Assembly: GCF_022012335.1 (NCBI RefSeq)
Contig: NZ_JAKLTO010000006.1
Location: 1 to 64,000, forward strand
Source of the DNA: Flavobacterium sp. SM15
Lineage (GTDB): Bacteria; Bacteroidota; Bacteroidia; Flavobacteriales; Flavobacteriaceae
DNA: 64,000 nucleotides
Reading direction: 5' to 3'
This document shows, in pieces, positions 34,755 to 45,244 of the stretch (positions are counted from its first letter, which is position 1; each line of letters begins with the position of its first letter). Both the position numbers and the translations under genes were made by a program. The notes beneath the pieces were generated by a model. It saw only the letters and a program-made list of their open reading frames with translations. It had not been told where the DNA came from and ran no database searches.

Positions 34755-36407
34755 ATGCTGACACATCTTTCCATTAAAAATTTTGCACTCATCGAACAGT
34801 TGGAGATGAATTTTTCCAACAAGCTTTCCATTATTACCGGAGAAACCGGTGCGGGTAAATCAATTTTATTGGGTGCTTTGGGACTGGTTTTGGGTAAGCG
34901 AGCCGATCTTACTTCATTAAAAGATAAGGAACAAAAATGTGTTATCGAAGCGCATTTTAAAATTTCAGATTATCACTTACAGCATTTCTTTTCAGAAAAT
35001 GACTTGGATTATGAGGATTTGACGATCATCCGCAGGGAAATTTTGCCTTCAGGAAAATCGCGTGCCTTTATTAATGACAGCCCGGTGAATTTGAATGAAT
35101 TAATAGAATTGGGCGATTTTCTTATCGATATTCATTCCCAGCATCAAACTCAGGAACTTTCCAACGAGGAATACCAAATTCAAATTGTGGATGCCGTTGC
35201 CGGAAATCAGGAACTTTTACAAAAATACAATTCAGAACTTTCTAAATATAAAAAGGCTAAATCGGAATTAAAACGACTTACTACCGAAAAAGATTCTTTA
35301 TCCAAGGAACAGGATTACAATTCTTTTTTACTGGAAGAATTGCTTTCCGCTCAATTAAAAGAAGGCGAGCAGCAAACTTTGGAAGAAATTCAGGAGAAAC
35401 TAAGCAATGTAGAATTCATCCGTGAAGCATTGGACAAATCTTTGGCAATTTCCAACGAAGAGCAAATCGGAATTATACAAAACTTAAAAGAGGTTAAGAC
35501 AGCTTTAAGTAAAATTGTAGGGCTTTCTTCAGATTTTCAAGCTTTATCAGAGCGCATTTCATCTGTACTGATCGAGATGGATGATATTGCGTCAGAATTG
35601 TACAATCAATCGGAGAAATTGGTAAACGATCCTGAACAATTGGAATTGGTAAACCAGAAATTGCAAACGATATATTCACTTCAGAAAAAGCATCAGGTTG
35701 CTTCAGTTGAGGAGCTGTTAATCATTCAGAACGAACTGGACAATAAAGTGGTTCAGGCAGATGATCTGGAAGTCACCATTCAAAAGCTGGAGAAAGAAAT
35801 TCAGGAAACATCATTAATTCTTGACGCATTAGCTGGCGAAATATCAACTAAGAGAAGTAATGCTTTTTCTGTATTAACTGAAAAAATCACAGATATATTA
35901 TCACAACTCGGAATGCCAAATGCGCGTTTTCAGTTTGAAATTGCTCAATCTGAAACCTTTTTAGCTACCGGAAAAGATGTAATTCAGTTGTTGTTCTCTG
36001 CTAATAAAGGAACGAATTTTGGTTTGCTTAAAAAAGTAGCTTCCGGTGGTGAAATGTCGCGAATCATGTTGGCAGTGAAATCAATACTAGCGAATTATTC
36101 GAAGCTTCCCACCATTATTTTTGATGAAATTGATACAGGAGTTTCCGGTGATGTTGCCAATAAAATGGGTGATATTATGAAACAGATGAGCGCTGAAATG
36201 CAGGTTTTTGCTATCACACACTTGCCTCAAATTGCTGCGAAAGGGCATCAGCATTATAAAGTTTATAAGTCGATAATAGGGGAGAGTACAGTTTCTCAAC
36301 TTAAATTGCTCAATGAGCAGGAGCGTATTTCAGAAATTGCGGAAATGCTTTCCGGTAAAGACGTAACCGATTCGGCGCTAATTCATGCCAAAGCGTTGTT
36401 GAACTAA
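34755..36407 (+). CDS. recN: DNA repair ATPase RecN
   Basis: This 550-residue SMC-like ATPase functions in double-strand break repair. Walker A is GETGAGKSIL (about 31-40). Two coiled-coil arms occupy about 155-370. The ABC signature is VASGGEMSRIMLAVKSIL and Walker B is IIFDEIDTGVSGDVANKM, followed by the H-loop in VFAITHLPQIAA. The N-terminal MLTHLSIKNFALIEQLEM is typical. Confidence 0.95.
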   Translation: MLTHLSIKNFALIEQLEMNFSNKLSIITGETGAGKSILLGALGLVLGKRADLTSLKDKEQKCVIEAHFKISDYHLQHFFSENDLDYEDLTIIRREILPSGKSRAFINDSPVNLNELIELGDFLIDIHSQHQTQELSNEEYQIQIVDAVAGNQELLQKYNSELSKYKKAKSELKRLTTEKDSLSKEQDYNSFLLEELLSAQLKEGEQQTLEEIQEKLSNVEFIREALDKSLAISNEEQIGIIQNLKEVKTALSKIVGLSSDFQALSERISSVLIEMDDIASELYNQSEKLVNDPEQLELVNQKLQTIYSLQKKHQVASVEELLIIQNELDNKVVQADDLEVTIQKLEKEIQETSLILDALAGEISTKRSNAFSVLTEKITDILSQLGMPNARFQFEIAQSETFLATGKDVIQLLFSANKGTNFGLLKKVASGGEMSRIMLAVKSILANYSKLPTIIFDEIDTGVSGDVANKMGDIMKQMSAEMQVFAITHLPQIAAKGHQHYKVYKSIIGESTVSQLKLLNEQERISEIAEMLSGKDVTDSALIHAKALLN

Positions 36408-36483
36408 AAAAAACCGCCTATATTTGTCAGTATAAAATGAATGTAATGTTCATTTTTTAAATAATACTACTTATCACAACATT

Positions 36484-37674
36484 ATGATTATAGAACCTAG
36501 AATGAGAGGATTTATCTGTTTGACGTCCCACCCGAAAGGATGTGAGCAGAGTGTAAAAAATCAAATTGAATATGTAAAATCAAAAGGTACCATTGATGGT
36601 GCAAAGAAAGTATTGGTAATTGGAGCGTCTACCGGATTCGGATTGGCTTCAAGAATTACAAGTGCTTTTGGAAGCGGCGCGGCAACTATTGGTGTTTTTT
36701 TTGAAAAACCATCGGCGGAAGGTAAAACAGCTTCACCGGGTTGGTACAATTCTGCGGCTTTTGAAGTAGAAGCTCACAAAGCAGGTTTGTATGCCAAAAG
36801 CATCAACGGCGACGCTTTCTCAAATGAAGTGAAACAACAAACCATCGATCTTATCAAAGCTGATTTAGGTCAGGTGGATTTGATTATTTATAGTTTAGCA
36901 TCACCGGTTCGTTTACATCCAACAACAGGAGTTTTACACCGTTCGGTTCTTAAACCTATCGGTGCTCCTTTTACAAATAAAACAGTAGATTTCCACACTG
37001 GAAAAGTTTCTGAGATTTCTATCGAGCCATGTAGTGGTGACGATATCGAAAACACGGTAACCGTTATGGGTGGTGAAGATTGGGCTATGTGGATGGATGC
37101 TTTGAAAGAGGCCGGTGTTTTAGCTCCGGGTGCTACAACTGTTGCTTATTCTTATATTGGCCCAGCTTTAACAGAGCCGGTTTACAGAAAAGGAACAATT
37201 GGTCGAGCTAAAGATCATTTGGAGGCAACCGCTTTCGAAATTTCTGACAAATTAAAAGATATTAACGGAAAAGCGTATGTTTCGGTAAACAAAGCTTTGG
37301 TTACTCAGGCGAGTTCAGCTATTCCAGTAATTCCATTATATATTTCTCTTTTGTATAAAACTATGAAGGAAGAAGGTATTCACGAAGGATGTATCGAGCA
37401 GATGCAGCGTTTGTTCCAACAGCGTTTGTATAACGGAAGTGAAATTCCTACTGATGATAAAGGAAGAATCCGTATCGATGATTGGGAAATGCGCGATGAT
37501 ATTCAGGCTAAAGTTGACGCTCTATGGGCACAGGCTACCACTGAAAATTTAGCTGAAATTGGTGATTTGGCAGGATATCGTTCTGATTTTTATAACCTTT
37601 TCGGATTTGAGTTTGCCGGAGTTGATTATCAGGCCGATACCAACGAAGTGGTTAATGTTCCGAGTATCGCTTAA
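36484..37674 (+). CDS. fabV: FabV-type enoyl-ACP (trans-2-enoyl-CoA) reductase
   Basis: This 396-residue enzyme reduces enoyl thioesters with NADH. Family start is IIEPRMRGFICLTSHPKGCE. The nucleotide-binding VLVIGASTGFGLASRI is near residue 43. The FabV-specific catalytic Tyr-x8-Lys is VYRKGTIGRAK (about 238-248), longer than the Tyr-x6-Lys of FabI. Length matches FabV. FabV enzymes are generally insensitive to triclosan. Its neighbour is a second enoyl reductase. Confidence 0.95.
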   Translation: MIIEPRMRGFICLTSHPKGCEQSVKNQIEYVKSKGTIDGAKKVLVIGASTGFGLASRITSAFGSGAATIGVFFEKPSAEGKTASPGWYNSAAFEVEAHKAGLYAKSINGDAFSNEVKQQTIDLIKADLGQVDLIIYSLASPVRLHPTTGVLHRSVLKPIGAPFTNKTVDFHTGKVSEISIEPCSGDDIENTVTVMGGEDWAMWMDALKEAGVLAPGATTVAYSYIGPALTEPVYRKGTIGRAKDHLEATAFEISDKLKDINGKAYVSVNKALVTQASSAIPVIPLYISLLYKTMKEEGIHEGCIEQMQRLFQQRLYNGSEIPTDDKGRIRIDDWEMRDDIQAKVDALWAQATTENLAEIGDLAGYRSDFYNLFGFEFAGVDYQADTNEVVNVPSIA

Positions 37675-37699
37675 TATTTATCAGGTTTAATTTGTTTCG

Positions 37700-38503
37700 A
37701 TGTACAATTTATTAAAAGGAAAAAGAGGAATTATTTTCGGAGCGTTGGATGAAAATTCAATCGCTTGGAAGACCGCTGAAAGAGTGCACGAAGAAGGAGG
37801 GGCTTTTGTTCTAACTAATGCACCGGTTGCTATGAGAATGGGAACGATCAGTGAGTTAGCTGAAAAAACCGGTTCACAAATCATCCCTGCTGATGCGACT
37901 TCGGTTGAAGATTTGGAAAATCTTGTTGAAAAAGCAATGGAAATCCTTGGCGGGAAAATTGACTTTGTTTTGCATTCTATCGGTATGTCGGTAAATGTTC
38001 GTAAAGGGAATCATTATACCAATCAAAATTATGAGTTTACTCAGAAAGGTTGGGATGTTTCTGCTGTTTCATTTCACAAGGTAATGCAAGTTTTGTATAA
38101 AAAGGATGCGATGAACCAGTGGGGTAGTATAGTAGCTTTGAGTTATATGGCTGCTCAGCGTGTTTTTCCGGATTATAATGATATGGCAGATAATAAGGCA
38201 TATCTTGAATCCGTAGCGCGTTCTTTTGGATATTTCTTTGGAAGGGATAAAAAGGTTCGTGTAAATACAATCTCGCAATCTCCTACAGCAACAACAGCGG
38301 GGCAGGGAGTTAAAGGTTTTGATGGTTTTATTTCCTTTGCTGATAAGATGTCACCACTAGGCAATGCAACAGCTCTGGATTGTGCAAATTATACAGTTGT
38401 AATGTTTTCGGATTTAACCAAAAAAGTTACTTTGCAAAACCTATTGCATGATGGAGGTTTCTCTAATATGGGCGTAAGTGATGCAGTAATGGATTTTTTT
38501 TAA
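37700..38503 (+). CDS. fabI: FabI-like enoyl-ACP reductase
   Basis: This 267-residue short-chain dehydrogenase-type reductase has GKRGIIFGALDENSIAWKTAERVHEEGG (nucleotide binding), DFVLHSIGMS and IVALSYMAAQRVFPDYNDMADNKAYLESVARSFGYFFG, containing the Tyr and Lys of the FabI active site. The C-terminal PLGNATALDCANYTVVMFSDLTKKVT is typical of FabI. It lies 25 bases after fabV, so two non-homologous enoyl reductases appear co-transcribed. Confidence 0.88.
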   Translation: MYNLLKGKRGIIFGALDENSIAWKTAERVHEEGGAFVLTNAPVAMRMGTISELAEKTGSQIIPADATSVEDLENLVEKAMEILGGKIDFVLHSIGMSVNVRKGNHYTNQNYEFTQKGWDVSAVSFHKVMQVLYKKDAMNQWGSIVALSYMAAQRVFPDYNDMADNKAYLESVARSFGYFFGRDKKVRVNTISQSPTATTAGQGVKGFDGFISFADKMSPLGNATALDCANYTVVMFSDLTKKVTLQNLLHDGGFSNMGVSDAVMDFF

Positions 38504-38530
38504 TAAGAAAAATATTCTTAAATATGTTTT

Positions 38531-38560
38531 AAAACTCACGTATAACGTGAGTTTTGTGTT
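38531..38560 (+). terminator. Rho-independent terminator after fabI
   Basis: AAAACTCACGT, TAT, ACGTGAGTTTT. Perfect stem; the T tract is short, and the stem is symmetric. Confidence 0.7.
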
Positions 38561-38631
38561 TTATAATAAAATTGGTTTTTTGTTAATTAATTATTGTTAT
38601 TTTTAGCGAATAATTAAAATAAACCTTTTTT

Positions 38632-41600
38632 ATGAAAAAAATTACTTTATTATTCATGCTATTGATTGCAAGCTGGCACATGAGTGCTCAGTCTTTTGTG
38701 GTCGGTACGGATAATGGTACTACGACCAGTACTGGGAATGATCCCATTGATGGTTACTACAATGCCTTTAGGTATCAAGTAGTGTATACAGCATCCGAAT
38801 TAAGCGCAACTATGACGCCTTATGATCAGATTACTGCTTTAGGATTTTCTATTGCAGGAGATTACGGAGGTGGAGATCTTCTTGGTTACACAATTAAGAT
38901 GGGGCATACAGCTGCTACAAATGCGGCTGCTCACATTTCTTCGCCAACAAGCGTGGTTAAAAACCCATTTAGCTACAATCCTACAGTAACTGCTGCAGGA
39001 GCTTTTGACATGATAACTTTTGATACACCCTTTGTATGGAATGGAGTAGATAATGTTGTTATTGAAATTTGTAGTGACGGACCAAATGCTTTTACTTCTC
39101 CTTATGGACAAGTTAGGGTTACAACTGGAGTTACAAACGGATCTAGATTTTATAGAGTTGATAGTGCAACTGCTTGTGGTGTAACTACAAACAGTACAAA
39201 TACTAACCGTCCTGTAATTCAGTTTAACTACACAGATGGAACTCCTCCAACTTGTTTACAGCCAGGTAATTTATCGGTAAATACTGTTACATCATCTGGT
39301 GCTAATTTAACTTGGACAGCTACTGGTACAGAAACTTTATGGAATATTCAATGGGGGGCTTCAGGTTTTGCATTAGGTACAGGAACGATTGTAAATGGTG
39401 TAACAAATCCTCATTCATTAGGCGGATTAACTCCTAACACATCTTATCAGTTCTATGTACAGGCTGATTGTGGTGGAAATGGAACAAGTTCATGGTCTGG
39501 ACCTTATTCATTTACAACTCCTTGTGTTGCTTATACTATTCCTTATTTTGAAGGTTTTGAATCGGGATATACACATAATACATTAGTAGCTGGTTGTTTA
39601 TCTCAAGCTTCGGTTGCTGGAACTGAAAGTTGGATGGCAAACAATACATTTACAGATTATAACAGAACACCTAGAACAGGATCTTGGAATGCTTTCTTAA
39701 GATATTCAAACGAAGATTGGTTGTTTATTCCAATTAATTTAACTTCTGGTACAAGTTATACTATTTCTTTTTATGCTCGTCAGGACGGTGCAACAGCTGC
39801 AAACTCTAACATTGCAGTTAGTTATGGTACAACAGCAGATGCGGCTGGAATGACTAATGTTATTGTTCCTGCAACTGGTATTATCAATGGAGGTTATCAA
39901 CAGATTATTGGTAACTTCATTCCATCAGCTTCAGGAATTTATTATGTTGGTATTAAAGGGTACATGAATGGTACACCTTGGTATATTTCCTTAGATGATA
40001 TTTCTATCGATTTGTCACCTGCATGTGTGGCTCCATTGCTTTCTTCTTTAGGGGTTAACAGTGTTACTTCTTCTGGAGCTAATTTAGTTTGGTCTGCAGG
40101 TGCTACTGAAACTCTTTGGAATGTACAATACGGTACAGCTGGTTTCGCTCTTGGAACTGGAACAATGGCTACAGGTGTAACTAGTCCTTATGCAGTTTCA
40201 TCATTGACAGCAAATACTTCATACGATTTTTACGTACAGTCAGATTGTGGAGGAAGTGGAACAAGTACTTGGACAGGTCCTTATACTTTCACAACTGCAT
40301 GTTCAAGTGTGACTGACTTCACAGAAAGCTTCGATACGGTTACTGCACCTGCAATGCCTTCTTGTTGGCAAAAAGTTGGAGCAAACGGAACTGTTAATAC
40401 ACAAACAGGTTCTAATAATTCAGCTCCAAACACATTATACGTTTATTCAGGATCTGGTACAAACCAAGCTGTTGTTAGATTACAACCTGTATCTAATTTA
40501 GGTGCTGGTACTCACAGATTGAAAATGAAAATGAGAGCTAACTTTACTGCTGGTGGAGTTATCGAAGTAGGTTATTTAACTAACCCAACTAATGCTTCAA
40601 CCTTTGTTGTATTAGGAACTGCAACTGCTGCATCTTTAACTTATGCACAATATGTTGTTAATCCTGCTGCTGGTGTTTACACAGATCATTTAGCAATTAG
40701 ACATACAGGGGTTCCTGCAAACAGTGTTCTTATTGACGATGTAGCTTGGGAACCAATTCCATCTGCTCCTCCAGCTTGTGCTTCAAACATTGTTGCTACT
40801 CCTGATGCATCATGTGGAAACAGAGCAACTAACATTACTTGGGATGCTACTGCTGAGGCAGACGGTTATAAAATCTCTATGGGTACTACTCCGGGAGCAA
40901 CAGATATCTTAAACAATGTTGATGTTGCCGGTACTAGCTATTCTTATACAGGAAACACAAATGCTACTTATTATTTTACTGTTAGTCCTTTTAACGGAGC
41001 AGGTGTTGCAACTGGTTGTACTGAGCAAACATTTACAACTTCGGCTAATGGATGTTACTGTCCGTCTACTCCAACTAGTAATGATAATTCAGGTATTACA
41101 AACGTTCAAATAGGAACTACTGACTTCCCAACAACAGACGTTACTTATTTTGACCACTCGGCTACAACAGTTGATTTAGCTAGAGGTATTAATGCAAATA
41201 CTCAAATTTCATTTGCTACGGGTTATACTTATGATACTAATATCTGGATTGACTTCAATGACAACTATACATTTGAGGCTAGTGAAATCGTTTACCACGG
41301 TGAATCTTTAGCAACAAATCCTACAGTATTGAATGCATCTTATACTATGCCAATAGCTGCTTCTCTAGGTTTACACAAAATGAGAATCGTTGCTACTGAT
41401 GCTGTACAAAGCCCTGCAAACCCATGTTATTCTGGAACTTACGGTGTAACTCTTGATTTCTCTGTTAACATTGTTGATGGAACTTGTACTCCTATGACTG
41501 TTTCAACTTCGGTAATTCCGGATTGTAGTGCTGGTACTTATATGGTTGAAATTAATGTTACAGATTTAGGAACCAGTGTAGATCCATATATTACTGACGG

Positions 41601-42417
41601 AACTGATGCATGGCCAATTTTTGGAGTTGGTGTGACTCAACTAGGGCCTTGGAACAATGGTTCTCCGGTTAGTTTAACATTGTATCATGGTGATGCTTCA
41701 TGTAACATGAATTTAGGTACTTTTAATTATACATCTTGTCCTCCTGTAAATGATGATTGTGCTGCAGCTATTGCTTTAACTCCTGGGGCTTCTGTTTCTA
41801 GTTATGTTACAGACGGTACGAATTCAGGTGCTACAACATCTAACGAAACTGCTCCAACAACTTGTAACGGTTTCTCAGGAAATGATATATGGTATACAGT
41901 TCAAGTTCCAGCTGGTGGTAATATTACTATCGAAACTGGAAATTCTACAACTGGAGCTACCGGTTTAGATACAGTAGTTACTGTTTATGCTGGAGCTTGT
42001 GGAAGCTTAACTCAAATTGGTTGTGACGACGATGGTGCAGCGACCGGTTCTTATTCTAAAGTAAGTATTACTGGAAGAACAGCTGGTGAGACTCTTTACA
42101 TCAGAGTTTATGAATACGGAAATGATAATGCTGGAGGATTCGGTATTTCAGCTTATGATGCTTCGTTAAGTTCACAATCTTTTGATATCGCTTCATTTAA
42201 AGCATATCCAAACCCTGTGAAAGACATCTTGAATATTACTTATTCAACTGACATTACTTCTGTTGAAGTTTACAATATGTTAGGTCAAAATGTAATAACT
42301 AAATCGGTTAATGCAACTCAAGGGCAAATCGATATGTCAAATTTAACATCTGGTAACTATATATTAAAAGTTACTGCTGATGGTATTACAAAATCTATTA
42401 AAGTTGTAAAACAATAA
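38632..42417 (+). CDS. Large T9SS-secreted multidomain protein 1
   Basis: This 1261-residue secreted protein has a signal peptide (MKKITLLFMLLIASWHMSAQ) and a type A T9SS sorting tail (about 1185-1261; FKAYPNPVKDILNITY...VEVYNMLGQNV...GNYILKVTADG). In between are two fibronectin type III domains (about 203-300 and 465-565), a choice-of-anchor J/MAM-like jelly roll between them, a further jelly roll (about 565-715), a third Fn3-like segment, a GEVED domain (about 805-945; WIDFNDNYTFEASEIVYHGE) and a PPC-like domain (about 1040-1180). No catalytic site is evident; adhesin or matrix protein likely. Confidence 0.88.
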   Translation: MKKITLLFMLLIASWHMSAQSFVVGTDNGTTTSTGNDPIDGYYNAFRYQVVYTASELSATMTPYDQITALGFSIAGDYGGGDLLGYTIKMGHTAATNAAAHISSPTSVVKNPFSYNPTVTAAGAFDMITFDTPFVWNGVDNVVIEICSDGPNAFTSPYGQVRVTTGVTNGSRFYRVDSATACGVTTNSTNTNRPVIQFNYTDGTPPTCLQPGNLSVNTVTSSGANLTWTATGTETLWNIQWGASGFALGTGTIVNGVTNPHSLGGLTPNTSYQFYVQADCGGNGTSSWSGPYSFTTPCVAYTIPYFEGFESGYTHNTLVAGCLSQASVAGTESWMANNTFTDYNRTPRTGSWNAFLRYSNEDWLFIPINLTSGTSYTISFYARQDGATAANSNIAVSYGTTADAAGMTNVIVPATGIINGGYQQIIGNFIPSASGIYYVGIKGYMNGTPWYISLDDISIDLSPACVAPLLSSLGVNSVTSSGANLVWSAGATETLWNVQYGTAGFALGTGTMATGVTSPYAVSSLTANTSYDFYVQSDCGGSGTSTWTGPYTFTTACSSVTDFTESFDTVTAPAMPSCWQKVGANGTVNTQTGSNNSAPNTLYVYSGSGTNQAVVRLQPVSNLGAGTHRLKMKMRANFTAGGVIEVGYLTNPTNASTFVVLGTATAASLTYAQYVVNPAAGVYTDHLAIRHTGVPANSVLIDDVAWEPIPSAPPACASNIVATPDASCGNRATNITWDATAEADGYKISMGTTPGATDILNNVDVAGTSYSYTGNTNATYYFTVSPFNGAGVATGCTEQTFTTSANGCYCPSTPTSNDNSGITNVQIGTTDFPTTDVTYFDHSATTVDLARGINANTQISFATGYTYDTNIWIDFNDNYTFEASEIVYHGESLATNPTVLNASYTMPIAASLGLHKMRIVATDAVQSPANPCYSGTYGVTLDFSVNIVDGTCTPMTVSTSVIPDCSAGTYMVEINVTDLGTSVDPYITDGTDAWPIFGVGVTQLGPWNNGSPVSLTLYHGDASCNMNLGTFNYTSCPPVNDDCAAAIALTPGASVSSYVTDGTNSGATTSNETAPTTCNGFSGNDIWYTVQVPAGGNITIETGNSTTGATGLDTVVTVYAGACGSLTQIGCDDDGAATGSYSKVSITGRTAGETLYIRVYEYGNDNAGGFGISAYDASLSSQSFDIASFKAYPNPVKDILNITYSTDITSVEVYNMLGQNVITKSVNATQGQIDMSNLTSGNYILKVTADGITKSIKVVKQ

Positions 42418-42437
42418 TTTTATTTCAAAATTGTTAT

Positions 42438-42464
42438 AAAAAGCGGCCAAAGGCCGCTTTTTTT
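42438..42464 (+). terminator. Rho-independent terminator
   Basis: AAAGCGGCC, AAA, GGCCGCTTT followed by a T run. Separates the first and second T9SS cargo genes. Confidence 0.9.
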
Positions 42465-42546
42465 ATTATTATTTTTCAATTTTTACATATTTGTTAACAA
42501 TTTTAAATTTTAACGATATTTCTTATATATATGTTAAGTGAAAGTG

Positions 42547-42554
42547 TATTTTTG
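42547..42554 (+). promoter_or_regulatory. -7 element of the second T9SS cargo gene
   Basis: TATTTTTG matches TAnnTTTG 26 bases before the ATG. No clear -33 TTG. Confidence 0.45.
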
Positions 42555-42580
42555 TAAAAATTTTTTAAAAAATACAACTA

Positions 42581-45172
42581 ATGAAAAGAATTACATTATT
42601 TTGTTTTATGTTAGTTTCGTGCTTGTCATTTGGTCAAGTGGTGCTAACACAAAACTTTGATGGGGGTACATCTATGCCTGCAGGATGGACCGAGACTGGG
42701 GGTAAAACAATATCTGCCAGTGAATCTTGTGCCGGAAATTCAATTAGAGGAAATCTCTATGGTTTTTCTACTACCGGCACTTTAACTTCTCCAAACCAAG
42801 TTGCTGTTTCCAATGCAACAGATATGACAGTTAGTTTTGATTATAAAATTGAAAACTGGAATTCTACTACAGCTACACCGGCAGGTTGGGGAAATATCCA
42901 AGTTCAGTATTCTGTTGACAACGGTACTGCTTGGACAACTTTTTTTACTATTGATGATGCAAATCACACAGTAGCAAATACATGTGCTACCAAAACTGCT
43001 ACTGTTCCTGGAGCCAGTCTTCCAATGAGTTCAGACATTATGCTTAGATTTTTGTTTACTTGGGTAGGTGGAGATTATGATGTTTATATTGATAATTTCT
43101 CTGCGGTTCAGGTTTTAAGCAATGTTCCTTCATGTTCGACAAATGCCGTAGCTGCGCCAAATGCTTCATGCGGTAATTATGCAGTACCTTTAACTTGGGA
43201 TGCTTCTGCTGAAGCAATGGGGTATAAACTAACCATCGGTACAACTCCAGGAGGTACAGAGGTATTAAATAATTCTGATTTAGGAAGTGCTACCTCATAC
43301 AATTTAACTCTTCCTGCCATTGGAACAATGTACTATTGGAAAGTGGTTCCGTATAACGCAATAGGTGATGCTGTAGGTTGTACAGAGAATACTTTTTCAA
43401 CGGCTGGTTCAGGTTGTTATTGTACTTCTAATCCAACTAGTAATGATAATTCAGGTATCACAAATGTTCAAATCGGAACTACAGATTTCCCGACAACGGA
43501 TGTTACTTATTTTGATCACTCGGCTACAACAGTTGATTTAGCAAGAGGTATCAATGCAAATACTCAAATTTCATTTGCTACGGGTTATACTTATGATACC
43601 AATATCTGGATTGACTTTAACGACAATTATACATTTGAAGCTAGTGAAATCGTTTACCACGGTGAATCTTTAGCTCCAAACCCTACAGTATTGAACGCTT
43701 CTTATACTATGCCAATTGGGGCAGCTCTTGGAATTCACAAAATGAGAATTGTAGCTTCGGATAATGCACAGATTCCTGCTGATCCTTGTTATTCAGATTC
43801 TTACGGTGTAACTCTTGATTTTTCTGTGAATATCGTTGAAGCTTCTTGTACTCCATTAGCTGCAACAACTTCTATGGTTGCTGATTGTTTTGGTGATATG
43901 TTTTTTGTAGATGTTAACATAACAGATTTAGGTAATGGTGTAGATCCTTATATTTCAGACGGTACAGATGCTTGGCCTATTTTCTCAACTGGTGTAACTC
44001 AGGTAGGTCCATGGGCGTTTGGTACTCCGGTAACATTGACATTATATCATGGTGGTGATGCCACTTGTAATGTTTCATTAGGAACATTTAATTATTTAGC
44101 TTGCCCACCAGCAAACGATGAGTGTTCTGGAGCAATTGCCTTAACAGTCAATGCAGATTTTTCTTGCGCTACTGTAACAGCAGGTAGTACAACAGCGGCT
44201 ACTCAATCTTCACAGACAGATGATGTTACTGGAACACCAGAAAGAGATGTATGGTACAGTTTCGTAGCAGCAGCAACAGCTCACAGAATTTCTTTAACAG
44301 ATGTGACTTCTGTTGTAGGTACATCAGAAGATATGGGAATTGGTCTTTACAACGGAACTGGAGGATGTGCTGCATTAACTTTAGTGGGTAGTAGTGATCC
44401 TGAAACTTATGATGTTTCCGGTTTGACAGTTGGAAACACATATTATGTTAGAGTTTACGCATGGGACGGAGGAAATGATCAGATGAGTTTTAATGTTTGT
44501 GTTGGAACGCCTCCACCGCCACCGGCAAACGATGTTTGTGCAAATGCTACAGAAATTTCTTCGTTGCCTTACAATAATGCTCAAGATGCAAGTTCAGCAA
44601 CTAATAATTCAGGCTTTGTTTCTTCTTGTGGAGGGGCAAATGATGGAGTGTGGTATACTTTTACAGTTGATACCCCGGGTGATGTATCAGTTGCATTAAC
44701 TAATGTTGCGGGTTGGGATCCTAAAGTTGCTGTTTATTCAGGTTCTTGCGGAACATTTACTTGTGTTGATTCAGTTGATGACAGTGGTACAGGAGGTTCT
44801 GAAACACTTGACTTAACTGCTTTAGCAGCGGGTCAGTACTGGATTAATATTGGATATTACAGTGGTTCGTTCGATTCTCAGGAAGGACCTTTTACACTTG
44901 ATGTTACTGGAACTGCTACTTTAGGGGCAGAGTCATTCGATGTAGCTTCTTTTAAAGTGTATCCAAACCCTGTGAAAGACATCTTGAATATTACTTATTC
45001 TTCTGATATTACTTCTGTTGAAGTTTACAATATGTTAGGTCAGAATGTAATAACTAAATCAATTAATGCAACTTTAGGTCAAATTGATATGTCGAACTTA
45101 ACATCTGGTAACTATATTGTAAAAGTTACATCGGATGGTATGACTAAATCTATTAAAGTTGTAAAACAATAA
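42581..45172 (+). CDS. Large T9SS-secreted multidomain protein 2
   Basis: This 863-residue secreted protein is a paralogue of the preceding one. It has a signal peptide (MKRITLFCFMLVSCLSFGQ), a choice-of-anchor J-like jelly roll (about 20-185), an Fn3-like segment (about 190-275), a GEVED domain (about 280-425), a short beta domain, two PPC-like domains (about 500-640 and 645-790) and the T9SS tail. The GEVED and tail regions are almost identical to those of protein 1, while other domains differ. Likely a surface or secreted adhesin. Confidence 0.88.
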   Translation: MKRITLFCFMLVSCLSFGQVVLTQNFDGGTSMPAGWTETGGKTISASESCAGNSIRGNLYGFSTTGTLTSPNQVAVSNATDMTVSFDYKIENWNSTTATPAGWGNIQVQYSVDNGTAWTTFFTIDDANHTVANTCATKTATVPGASLPMSSDIMLRFLFTWVGGDYDVYIDNFSAVQVLSNVPSCSTNAVAAPNASCGNYAVPLTWDASAEAMGYKLTIGTTPGGTEVLNNSDLGSATSYNLTLPAIGTMYYWKVVPYNAIGDAVGCTENTFSTAGSGCYCTSNPTSNDNSGITNVQIGTTDFPTTDVTYFDHSATTVDLARGINANTQISFATGYTYDTNIWIDFNDNYTFEASEIVYHGESLAPNPTVLNASYTMPIGAALGIHKMRIVASDNAQIPADPCYSDSYGVTLDFSVNIVEASCTPLAATTSMVADCFGDMFFVDVNITDLGNGVDPYISDGTDAWPIFSTGVTQVGPWAFGTPVTLTLYHGGDATCNVSLGTFNYLACPPANDECSGAIALTVNADFSCATVTAGSTTAATQSSQTDDVTGTPERDVWYSFVAAATAHRISLTDVTSVVGTSEDMGIGLYNGTGGCAALTLVGSSDPETYDVSGLTVGNTYYVRVYAWDGGNDQMSFNVCVGTPPPPPANDVCANATEISSLPYNNAQDASSATNNSGFVSSCGGANDGVWYTFTVDTPGDVSVALTNVAGWDPKVAVYSGSCGTFTCVDSVDDSGTGGSETLDLTALAAGQYWINIGYYSGSFDSQEGPFTLDVTGTATLGAESFDVASFKVYPNPVKDILNITYSSDITSVEVYNMLGQNVITKSINATLGQIDMSNLTSGNYIVKVTSDGMTKSIKVVKQ

Positions 45173-45190
45173 TATTTTAAGTAAATTCCT

Positions 45191-45224
45191 AAAAAAGGAA
45201 TCACGAAAGTGGTTCCTTTTTTTT
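45191..45224 (+). terminator. Rho-independent terminator
   Basis: GGAATCAC, GAAA, GTGGTTCC followed by eight T. Confidence 0.9.
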
Positions 45225-45244
45225 ATTTTCGCAATAAAAAATTT

